In this document: piece after piece, positions 23,566-33,013 of the stretch
Numbering within the stretch: position 1 is the stretch's first letter
Layout: every line of letters starts with the position of its first letter
Source: Amphirosellinia nigrospora
Lineage: Eukaryota > Ascomycota > Sordariomycetes > Xylariales > Xylariaceae
DNA: 64,000 nucleotides
Direction of reading: 5' to 3'
Assembly: GCA_004123355.1 (NCBI GenBank)
Contig: SCHM01000002.1
Coordinates: forward strand, 8,033,569 to 8,097,568
Translations under genes and position numbers: made by a program
The notes under the pieces: generated by a model
Told to the model about the DNA's origin: nothing
The model's input: the letters and a program-made list of their open reading frames with translations, nothing else
Database searches by the model: none

Positions 23566-24793
23566 TGTGCCTCCTCAATCGAATCATAGAAGGAGAATTC
23601 AGCGGCGAATGAAGGCGGCCTATACTTAACAGCTCATAAGTGCTGGTGGCATGCCTATTCTTATATCAATCAGACGAGATATAGATAACAGGACGACAGG
23701 ACGACTCGCTGCCGAGTGGGTCATACATGCTGTCTTATCTCCGATCAATGTAGAATACCCGGGCTCAAGCTCACCGATCACCTGCGGCCTCCGACGGCTG
23801 GTTGCCCCTCGGCTGGCTCGAGCCTGAACCTCTTCTAAAAACAAATGGCCTTGCTCCTCTTGCAGGCTGTATTGCCTAATCATAGTCGATTAATCAATTG
23901 TTGGTTGCATAGCTGTCTAACTTAATGCACGGAACTAGATTTTACTTTTAACGGCTGTATCCCCTCTATTCCCTGTGCTGGCCCTGGATAGCTTGCAAGC
24001 GTCTCGGAAAGGGGGCTAACCAGCCACCCAATCAGCAAAGATTCTTCAGGACGGGAGCAAACCGTAAACAGCAGACCTCGAGCGAATGATAAAAGGCAAT
24101 TAGGGGGCAAAGCCAGCTCACTGGGGTTATGCTATAGTCTTAGCACCAGGCAAAACCACAGAGCCACACAGAACATGAGCATAATAGCATTGGTTGAAAT
24201 AACCTCGTGTGGTACAACGCCCTTCTTGAGGAGCCATACTCTCAGAGGCCTACGAGAGGGGAGGCTCCTAGAATTCGTCTATGAATTGAGGGCAAGAGTG
24301 AAGTTAGCCCTAAAGACTCTAAAGAGATTATCAGCTAAATAGAACCCCAAGTTACAAGCACTTGAGCACAAGCCCTTGTCACAACTATTCTCTTCCTAAC
24401 GTTTAAATCAGAAATGAGACCTCAAGATGCCAAACAACAACAAATAATGACTCGTGTAGATAGCGCTGGTGAGAAGCGGCATAGGAGACAACTTCGATCC
24501 GGATATATAAGGTTCATCAAGGCGATGTAATCAATCCCATTTCTTAAGGCATTATTCGCTCGGTAGTAAACTCGCTTTCTATAATAATAGCTAACTTAGA
24601 CGAAAGCCATGGCGCAGACTGCTTAAACTTCGTGAAAACGGCTCACAGCCCAAGTTGATTACGCCAAATGCCCCCACTTCCAGCCATGCCTGTACACTAA
24701 GGTGTGAGTGAGCAGGGTTCCTTCCCACTGCCGCCATTTCTCCTCCCCTTCTCGCATATTCCCTAGTCTCCAGGCCTTTTGACCGTCCCAGAA
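23566..24793. promoter_or_regulatory. Divergent intergenic region between oxygenase and O-methyltransferase
   Basis: About 1.2 kb between two divergently transcribed cluster genes, so it could carry a shared regulatory site. Frames such as 23626-23883 and 23922-24110 (minus) show no domain. I could not pick out a specific binding motif. Confidence 0.4.
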
Positions 24794-26234
24794 ATGGCAT
24801 CTACTACCCCTCAGACTATCAACGACTTGATCGATAAGCTCAGCGCTCTGAAGTCACAGGGCAGCATTGAGAATGACGCGAAAGCGAGGGATGAGGCAAT
24901 ACTCCTTAGCAAGAAGCTTCTCCAGAACCTTGAGAAGCCGGAGCAAGTGGCAGCGGATATGATATACTCGGTAGCATAACCTATGAAGCATATCCCATTA
25001 CAGTCAGACTCATGTTTTCTTTCGAATGTAGCCTTTCATCCCGATTGCTGCAAGAATCGCCGTCGAAATGAATTTATTTCAACACATATCTGAAAAGGGC
25101 GAGCCGATAACGTCACATGAGCTGGCATCCCTTACCTCGGGAGAGGAAGAGCTAATTAGTAAGATCTTATCACAGTATATGCCAGAACTTGCGTCGTGAC
25201 CCTGACAGCTATGTAGTACGATTGCTCAGAACCTTAACTCCAGTGGGTTTACTAGCCGAGGTCGGTGAGAAAACATGGCAGGCAACACCGGTAACGGTAG
25301 CCATGGCATCTAAAGGCATCGCCGCGGGGCATAGGATGGTGTGAGTTGTATCATGGCGAACACAATATCATTTGAGACATCTCTGATCTATAACCTTATA
25401 TAGCGGGAAGATCTTGATGGCAGGCGCACAGATGGGGCCAGATTATCTCAAAGAAAACGGATACCGCTGCCCAACTGACCCTAAGGCTGGATTTGTGCAA
25501 CACGCCTTTATGACCAAGCTGAGTACGTTCGAGCTCATCAGTACGATGCCTGACACATTCAAAGACTTTAACGCGTTCATGGGGCGGACGGTGGGCGCCC
25601 GCAAAAAATGGCTTGAGTGGTATGATGTCCCAGGGCGTCTAATACAGGGCGCGAGGAAAGATACACCCCTCCTCGTCGATGTTGGCGGTGGCAAAGGTCA
25701 TGATACGTTAAGTTTCCATGAACTTCATCCCAACTCGGGGCGTCTTATCCTTCAAGATCTAGCACCCGTCATTGCTAGTGCACAAGGACTTCCAGATGAG
25801 ATCGAAAAAGTGTCATATGATTTCTTCACAGCACAGCCAGTGAAAGGTACGATGACCCCCCTGGACTCTTAATGGCGTGTTATTGATCATCCCGTATAGG
25901 AGCCAGAGCCTACTTCTTCCATCATATATTTCACGATTGGTCTAATGACAAGGCACTCAAGATTCTAAAGCAGACTGTGCACGCTATGACACCTGGGTAT
26001 TCGAAGCTACTTATTCACGAAATGGTTGTGCCTGAGGTCGGGGCAACCTTGACACACGCCATGTTGGATATCGCTATGATGTGCTTCAATGGAGGCAAGG
26101 AGCGGACGGCCCAGCAGTGGCAGCAATTGCTTGAGAGCGCCGGCCTGGAGGTTGTGCAAATTTGGCCAGGTCCAGAGGGCACTGCTGCTGGCCTAATTGA
26201 GGCAATTGTCAGTGAGCCTCCGGCAGGAGACTGA
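24794..26234 (+). CDS. SAM-dependent O-methyltransferase 1 (plant/aflatoxin OmtA type)
   Basis: Exons are 24794-24970, 25032-25158, 25217-25340, 25404-25846 and 25900-26234, giving 402 in-frame codons (401 aa) with no indels. The N-terminal helices form the dimerisation/winged-helix region (residues about 1-140). The SAM-binding loop is LLVDVGGGKGHD, then LILQDLAPV. The catalytic His lies in FFHHIFHDW, and MVVPE follows. The start ATG (24794, MASTTPQTINDL) is chosen because it matches the start of its paralogue at 36082; the TTG/ATG upstream adds nothing conserved. It is divergent from the oxygenase gene and shares every intron position with the second methyltransferase. The likely substrate is a hydroxyl or carboxyl group of the cluster product; this is inferred. 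Confidence 0.88.
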
Positions 26235-27163
26235 TTCTAAACAACAGAATGGACAGCCACGTTATTACAATCAACAAGACTAACTTCGAAGAAAATGCAA
26301 TAGTCACTACACTAGCATCATTGAACTATGTCAAAGCGGTACACTACTGTATAATCAAACCATTGCGGTTTCTAGCCAATCGGCGTAGATCCTCAAAGAT
26401 CGGCCGTAGACCCTGTCATAGCCTTGATCCGTCCTAATAATATTGTGGTCTAAAAAGCACTGCACTTCGCCGACCCGCAACCTGCTGCAGGACAACTTTT
26501 ATGAGAAGCTATCCCAACTAGTATTAGGTAGACGTCGGCGGAGAAGAACGTCCAAGCAACCTATGCTAGTATCGCTGCAACACTGCGGCGTAAATGGTCG
26601 TCAGTGTTATGAATGAAGGTCTGTGCCATTCGGGATAACCGATTCCCTTGCAGCGCCAAGTAACAGAGTTCTTCCTTCAATGTTACCCTGGGAGACTGGG
26701 GTAGCAAACTGGGCAAACGCCGCCAAATACCATGCATATGCAGCCCAGGTTACATCACTGCAACTTCAGATTACATACTGGACATGAGAATCTATAGCTT
26801 CTTCCTATCTGGGAGGGACCGAGCCGCTCAGAAAACGGCCTGGATTTCCAAATTACGCACCGTGTGGATGACGCACCGGGCTAACGGCTCATGAATGCAT
26901 CTGGTATACGTGCTAGGTATCGTCGGGATGGTTTGCGGATTTCGCTTGCCATGTTTCAACATGACTTCACATGATTGGTTGTTGACTTGGCAATGCGTAG
27001 CATGGGCTAGCAATGCCCTTGGGAATGATATTATTTTTATCAGTATACCTAAGGATCTTTGGTGTGCGATATGGTCTTGTATAGTAGCTATCTAGGCTAC
27101 AACCAAGTCCTTGACAATTTTGAATGAGCCCTAAGTATAGGTTTGAAGGTAACTCGAGCCGTA
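26235..27163. other. Intergenic region
   Basis: Between the 3' ends of O-methyltransferase 1 and UstYa protein A. No gene is recognised. Frames at 26828-27167 are short and featureless. Confidence 0.45.
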
Positions 27164-28220
27164 TCATAGGACGGGTTCTGGTCTCTCTAATAAGTCAACG
27201 TCGAATAAGTTGAACATGCGCTCGCCAGCCCAAGAATCCAAATGCTCCCAGTTCGCACATCTGTGCATATCCACGTCGAAGTTCGTAGGATAGAAGGCCG
27301 ACTTATCCTCATGTTGCGCCGTGTTGTTAATCCAACGAAACGTGACCATGGAGAGGTCTGGCTGGCACATCAAAGACTCCCGGATATATTCCACGCAGTG
27401 GTCTTGGTAGATTCGCCAGATCAGTTGAGGAAACCCTTGGATGAGCTATACGGTGTTACTTACCAACATGTTTCTCCTCGCGTGCCATCGCGTCTCCTGA
27501 TTTTCCTTGATGATAATACTCCTTGAAGAGCATTTTCTTCACTTTTTTCTACACAGAAGATTAGAAACGATCTTGGTCGGGAAATCCTGCGAGTCCACAT
27601 ACTAGGCAGTGTAATGAATGAAAGACACTCAACGAAGCAACCCCTTCAGTACCATCTTTAGTGTACACTGATCTCAAGTTGCGTTCGTCAAGATAGTCTT
27701 TTGGTACCCGGATGTTGTCGTCTGGAGTACTTGAGTGAGTAGAGGTTCTTGAGATCGGTATTTGTTGATAACTACTCACTGCGCAAAAGCTTATGCCACG
27801 CTTGATCAAGTTCGTCACGGGGGTTACCCGAAAATGGATTATTGACTATACTTGTAGGGAATTTGCGTTCTTCCCATTGCAAACCTGCTCGGTCGGGCAC
27901 TTACATCAACAGCGTCAGTTTTATATCCGCGCAGTATGAACTTCGAGTATCGATCTGAGATATCTTACGCGGTAAATGTGATGTTGTTGCTGTCGTAGAG
28001 CATAATGACTTGGGACGGCGTACATCAATATGAGATATACAGTCGTGTAGAAAAGAATTAAAGCGCCATGGAGATAACGACCTGACCAAAGCGTCGAAGC
28101 CCACCTCCTTGGTCCATCTCGGCTTGGTGAGTGATCACTACTGGTATCGCTCAGAAGTCGATCTCCCACCTCACTCGACTCTGGGTCGCGCTCTGCGCCT
28201 CTCTTCTCCCAATGAAACAT
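27164..28220 (-). CDS. UstYa-family (DUF3328) oxidative cyclisation protein A
   Basis: A single-pass membrane protein. A 60-residue N-terminal tail precedes a TM segment (ALILFYTTVYLILMYAV); the lumenal domain carries both UstYa signatures: FHSLHCL (HxxHC) and HCVEYIRESLMC (HCxxYxR). Five exons are inferred: 28220-27969, 27884-27780, 27729-27603, 27548-27464 and 27402-27164. All introns have GT-AG ends. Phases only agree if one base is missing in exon 1 or its junction and one at the exon 2/3 junction; with these it is about 269 residues. UstYa proteins catalyse oxidative macrocyclisation of ribosomal peptides (ustiloxin, asperipin and others), acting in the secretory path. It is divergent from UstYa protein B and close to the precursor gene. 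Family is certain; exact splice ends are less so. Confidence 0.85.
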
Positions 28221-28811
28221 TTTACATGTGCCGTTATGGAAAGCAGTAAGTGTGTTGCAGATGTTGGGCGGCCTCTCCGGGTTAAAGGGCCATTTTCACG
28301 ATAATGTCCGAAAATAAACGAAGAAAGGGGGCCTTCTCAGGTAGACCTCGAACTACCTAGTGTGCTGTGTGAGTCGGGGAACAAACTCCTGCGGACTTGA
28401 TGACGATGACATGATCAGCACGCCAGTTCAGCAATTCTTCGAAGGATCATGTCACAACGATGGACCTTTCGAACGCACTATCACTCACCCCACAGATATT
28501 TTTTGCCGTCAAGGTTTCCTAGATGCTTGCATGCAGTGCTTACGATAACGTGGAATGATCTCCAGGCTCAAATGCAGGCTTAGGCCAGGTACATGAGCTA
28601 ACGAGAACATGTTCCGTGCAGTAGTTTCTTCTTTCATTCGTTTCAGTATCTAGTTCATGCATAAGCCACGTCCTCAAAGTGGATTTGCCATGAGTGGCCA
28701 TGTAACGTCAGCTCCGACCTCCTCCTTATGTCTTTTTAAAACAGTGTTGTCACTCGGCGTGAGTGGCCTTGTAACTTTCTTCCCATATACCACACGCCCT
28801 TAGATGACAAT
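28221..28811. promoter_or_regulatory. Divergent promoter between UstYa A and UstYa B
   Basis: These 591 bp separate two head-to-head UstYa genes, so a shared cluster regulator could act here. A near-repeat of GTCACTCGGCGTGAGTGGCC-like and GCCATGAGTGGCCATGTAAC-like sequence occurs at 28690-28770 (GAGTGGCC...TGTAAC twice, about 65 bp apart). Its role is unknown. Confidence 0.4.
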
Positions 28812-29697
28812 ATGAGTTCCCTCAAGCACGATGTATCGGGTTACTCGCTAGTCCCTGATGAGAACGGCGCCCACCCCGCCGAAAGGAGACTGGGCTGGTT
28901 AACCCCCGCATACCGCCGGTTCCTCTTCCCTCTTGTAGTCGTATTGTCATTTTGCGCCGGTATCACGATAGGGGCCTTAGCGCTACGTTCTGCTCCTTCA
29001 TGTACAACACAGACGTCGCCACAGCCGAACCCCGAGCCAACTCCCAACGGGTCCCCGGCTTTCAACCATGTCGAGCTCACGTTCTCCTATAATCGGACAT
29101 TTGGGGCCGACCCCAGCGAGAATAGCTTGACTAACGATGCTTGGGATTCGATCGTACCTGGTATGTGTCTTGGAAAATCGGCCTCTTACTTAAACTTTAC
29201 CTGAGCTGATGAGAGGTTCTTCTAGTGGGCCAGGGAACGGTCCGGCTCTCAGACGGCTTCTATACCTTATCTGTGATGCATCAACTACACTGTCTAGTAA
29301 GTTACGCTCAATCCTACGATCTACAGAGCAGCATTGCTCGAGGCATACGTCAGAAAGCTCACCGACTATCTACTCTCTGAATTATTAGTGGTCAATCCAT
29401 CAGAGCTTCTACACGGCCTTACACGCGGGCTCAGGAGAGGTCGGCCTGCAGGACTTTCCCCACATCAGGCACTGCTTCGATTACATCCGGCAAGCGCTTA
29501 TGTGCTCGGCAGATACGACCCTGGAACCGGTCGATCTGGCGCTGGGTGGAGTGACCGGCTGGAATGGGACCCACGTCTGCAGAGACTTCGGCAGGGTGAG
29601 GACGTGGGCGGAGGATCATCGAACGAACAACCTCACAGGCTTCCGCCAAGCGCACGACGCTCACAGACATGGCAGCTCGTCTCAGAATGCCCGGTGA
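28812..29697 (+). CDS. UstYa-family (DUF3328) oxidative cyclisation protein B
   Basis: Exons are 28812-29160, 29226-29296 and 29389-29697, totalling 243 in-frame codons (242 aa) with no indels. A cytosolic tail (MSSLKHDVSGYSLVPDENG) is followed by one TM helix (FLFPLVVVLSFCAGITIGAL), a Pro/Ser-rich linker and the lumenal catalytic domain. Both UstYa motifs are present: MHQLHCL and RHCFDYIRQALMC. The 92-bp second intron was chosen because it joins HQLHCL in phase to a WSIHQSFYTAL helix; an internal 30-bp GT-AG alternative is too short. The stop follows a W-x-x-x-H-R tail typical of the family. It lies 288 bp upstream of the precursor peptide gene on the same strand, so it probably acts directly on that peptide. 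Confidence 0.88.
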
Positions 29698-29863
29698 AGG
29701 CTTATCGTCTGCAGCCTACTCAGTGGGGGTTAGTCGATTTGGTAAAAAAGGGAGAATGTATCGTACCTAGTCAGACATCGGCTTGAAGAGGCTGTTGTGA
29801 TTCGGAGTCCGCTATATGGAATAATCGAAGCGGGCGTGGATGCCCGTTCCGAACGTATACGTG

Positions 29864-29870
29864 TATATAA
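29864..29870 (+). promoter_or_regulatory. TATA box of the precursor peptide gene
   Basis: TATATAA lies about 115 bp upstream of the precursor ATG (29986). It is followed by a CT/CAA-rich leader, an arrangement typical of a strongly expressed fungal gene. Confidence 0.6.
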
Positions 29871-29985
29871 GACGACGAGGAACTCGAGCTAGCACTGCCT
29901 AGTACTGCTTTATTGCTCAACTCGTTATCCAGCAGACCGAACAGTCCCTATCTCAAAGAAAGCCCCCTATCTATACTTTGCTACA

Positions 29986-30644
29986 ATGAAGTTCACCCTT
30001 ATCCTCGCTCTGACCGGGCTTGCCGCGGCCGCGGCGATTCCCCGTGTAGTTGGTATGCCATTCTAGTGAGATAATGGTTGTTTACCTTGCCAACATTGAA
30101 TACAGACTCCGACGAGGCAGTTGTTTACCCTGCTGAAGTTGACCTGTCTTGGGCCGATGCTCGCGATGGTAATACATCCCCCCAAAAGCTATTCTAGCAG
30201 TGTATTCTAACCGAGTTAGTAGTCGACTCTGATGAAGCCGTTGTGTATCCTGCCGAAGTCGATCAATCATGGGTTGATGCTCGTGAAGGCAAGTTTATCC
30301 TTGGTTGAGTCTTTCTGCTTATTCTTCTAACCATATTTACAGTCGACTCAGACGAAGCCGTAGTATATCCCGCCGAGGTTGACCAATCATGGATTGACTC
30401 CCGTGAAGGTAGGACTGAGGTCTAATACTTCTCGTGTACTGCTCTAACCATGTCAATAGTGGACTCAGATGAAGCCGTGGTCTATCCCGCCGAGGTCGAC
30501 CAGTCATGGATCGATTCTCGTGAAGGTAAGACTTCTTGGTCAAGATGTCCTGCATATCTCTTAACTGTGTGAATAGTCGACTCCGACGAAGCCGTAGTAT
30601 ACCCTGCCGAGGTTGATCTATCGTGGGCTGACTCTGAGAAATGA
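29986..30644 (+). CDS. Dikaritin-like RiPP precursor: signal peptide plus five 22-residue repeats, one per exon
   Basis: Exons are 29986-30052, 30106-30168, 30223-30288, 30343-30408, 30460-30525 and 30577-30644, giving 132 in-frame codons (131 aa). Residues 1-17 form a clear secretion signal (MKFTLILALTGLAAAAA). From Val22 five 22-residue units follow. Each contains the invariant block DSDEAVVYPAEVD, then a variable (L/Q)SW(A/V/I)D(A/S) ending in RE, RD or EK. All five introns are phase 1; the third has a GC donor. This plan (signal peptide, tandem core copies, neighbouring UstYa genes) is that of UstA, PhomA and AprA-type precursors. The unit keeps one Tyr and one Trp; the Tyr block is the best core candidate. 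Unusually, no Lys-Arg/Arg-Arg Kex2 site separates the copies. I do not recognise the core sequence. Confidence 0.85.
30106..30576 (+). repeat. Four tandem exon-plus-intron units of 117-120 bp
   Basis: Units 30106-30222, 30223-30342, 30343-30459 and 30460-30576 each contain a 63- or 66-bp exon and its following intron. The introns resemble each other (TTCTAACC or CTCTAACC near the 3' end), so the whole exon-intron unit was duplicated. The last exon (30577-30644) is a fifth, terminal copy. Confidence 0.85.
30289..30342 (+). other. GC-AG intron in the precursor gene
   Basis: The donor is GAAG|GCAAGT, while equivalent junctions in the neighbouring units use GT. The acceptor is TTTACAG. If left unspliced, the frame stops within the intron, yielding a two-repeat product. 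Confidence 0.75.
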
Positions 30645-31121
30645 AAAAAAATCTTTACTCTTAGGCTTAGAAAATAAAGGAAAGGATTAGTTATGACTTG
30701 CATGACGTATAACGGGGTGGGATGGTACTCAACTAGTTTAGTAAGAACGAACCAAACCCGAAGGGGAGATCTGGACACTTGGTATTTTTTTTTCTACTTT
30801 TTTGAGTGTGAATATGAGATAAAATACAATGTGTAGGATCGTGCATGATAGAGTCCACATACCTAAGCAGTAACTTTGCGTCGGTGCGCACCCTCTTAGA
30901 CATATGCAACTCGGTGGATATCTGTGATACTCTTTCTTATCTATCCGGGCGGAAGTCACCTTGCCAGCACCTTAGACCTCGATTTCATCATGTTGCGTCT
31001 TTAGTAGGTAAGACATTATTCACCTTGCTCTCAACATACCGTACGTCGCGGTCAAGTCTCGATTTGCATCACTTCGCGTTGAGAGGGATTTCGCTTCCCT
31101 GTTTCTCTCCCATACTATGAT
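30645..31121. other. Intergenic region after the precursor gene
   Basis: It contains the precursor 3' UTR (an AATAAA-like AAATAAAGG around 30672) and the promoter of UstYa C. Minus-strand frames covering the precursor repeats are shadows. Confidence 0.45.
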
Positions 31122-32020
31122 ATGGCGTCCGATACCAAAGAATATAATGCCCTCCCACGAGGGTCTGTCGATGAATGGAGTACAGAGACCGCTACGCTTC
31201 CGTCTCGACGTCGACGCTTCGCTGTTCTAAATTGGACGGCTATCCTCATTACTTTTCTCGTTGTCTCCCTAACAACCAACATATTTCTTATCACAAAAAG
31301 CGCCATCCAACCCAACCTGACTGAGTCGGACTGTCCTTCATTTTATGGTAAGCTTCTTAGTGACGCTGGACTCTGGCCCTATTTCTGATAAACGATACAG
31401 CTGGGTTAAAGCGCGATGTTCCCATACGGATCGTCCCAAAAACAGAGTACACGGCAGATAATCTGACAGCGGCGTCACTGGAGTGGGATAAACTTCTCGG
31501 GGATCCAGGGGTAGTGGCATTACCATCCGATTTTGTGAAGGAGAAGAATCTCCATCAGGCGTTGCCATTTCCTTGGGACGAGGATAAGGGCGTTTATTTC
31601 TTACAGGCTTACCACAATCTGCACTGCCTGGTACGTAAATGACCACCTCTCGCACTTCCTCTTTGCTAAGGATAGGGTTTTCCCCTCGAAACGTAGAGGA
31701 CACTATTCCGCTACATAAATTACACAGAAACCGGGCAACCAACACGGATCGCGGCTAGCCATGCGATACATTGCCTGGATCAGCTACGCCAGGACATAGT
31801 CTGCAATGCGGACGACACGCCGCGATACTCATGGCCAAACCAAGACGGCACCGGCTTCAACCAGGTCAGGATGTGCCGAAGTTGGGAGAAGCTCGAGCAC
31901 TGGGCTCTGGAGCGTACGGCCTGCTTCAAAAAGGAGGACGGGGTCGCGGGTCCGATGAGGATAGGTTCAAATCGTGCCCCGATGGGCGAGTCCTCTGGCC
32001 GACCGAATAGAGAATGGTGA
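31122..32020 (+). CDS. UstYa-family (DUF3328) oxidative cyclisation protein C
   Basis: Exons are 31122-31347, 31401-31630 and 31697-32020: 260 in-frame codons (259 aa) without indels. A basic cytosolic tail (SRRRRFAVLNW) precedes the TM helix (TAILITFLVVSLTTNIFLI). A lumenal domain follows with an N-glycosylation-like NLT, the HNLHCL motif and the second motif HAIHCLDQLRQDIVC. The C-terminal tail (after ACFKKEDG) is longer and less conserved. It lies 477 bp downstream of the precursor in the same orientation. With A and B it makes three UstYa proteins for one precursor, suggesting more than one cross-link, two-component partners or distinct oxidation steps. Confidence 0.88.
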
Positions 32021-33013
32021 CATTACCGCTTCGAGAAAGAGATACAATTGAGGAGCAGGTACACAGCATAGAAGAGAAAAGAGATGTTGGCGAATTGACT
32101 TGGCCAACCATGTCAAGACTTCATCCCTTGAATGAATGCTACGCTGTCGGGGGATGATAGTGTTTTAGTCTTAATCCAGTAATGAGGAACTGTTTGAACG
32201 CTCGGCTCATTTCTCCGCAAAGATCGACAGTTAAACTTAGTATAGCAGACTAGTAGCGTACACTATGATAAAAGAAAATTAGCGGCTGGGTTGGGCTAGG
32301 TGTGCGGCAACTCCCGCAATTATAGCTTAGAATCCTCAACCTGACTAGCTATACTTGCTGAGTTAAGATGTTCCAATACCACATTACCAGGCGGTGTTCG
32401 TGAATTGTTACCATGGAGAGGGAACGTGTTACTGCAGCATGCATACTAGAAAGGGCATGTGATTTGTACTTCTGCATCTGGCTGCAGTTAGTTGAATGTT
32501 GATCGACCTTGTTGCTCTTATGCCACCTTTCCCCTCACAATAACTTTGGGATATTGATGCTGTGATGCCTGTTGACGCTTATGCAGGTGTCTGTGCCAAC
32601 AGCGAATATGTACACAACATCCTACTCCGTACTAGATAATTTTATAAAAGTATATACATAGGTACTAGGCTTACGTATGAGGCATTTTGCCCTGCATGGT
32701 ACCTGGTAATGGCATGATGATACCCTGCACTATATGATACTATACCACCGCATGTCATACACGGTACGCCGAGCACGGTCCGTGCGACCCGTGCAATCCG
32801 CCAAACCAACTGCATTAGTCGACATTCTTTGCATGCAACAGTCCCCCCTTTTTTTTTCTCGGCCAACAACATGAGGTTGGTAAATGGCCGGGATCCTCGT
32901 CTCTGTCTGTCTTGATGTTTATTTCACCTTTACACTAGTACCCTCCGCGTTTCCGCTGAAACAGCTCGCAGAAAAACCTTGCCTAGTCCCTTTCGTCTTT
33001 CGCGGTAGTACTT
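32021..33013. other. Intergenic region
   Basis: About 1 kb between UstYa C and the MFS transporter. No credible ORF. A TATATA-like stretch occurs near 32650 and a poly-T tract near 32848. Confidence 0.45.

Noticed and set aside
29297-29326. A 30-bp GT-AG intron in UstYa B
   Set aside because: Too short to splice in fungi; the 92-bp intron ending at 29388 restores frame and homology without any indel.
30082-30778. Minus-strand ORFs over the precursor gene
   Set aside because: They are antisense shadows of the repeat units with no domain of their own.
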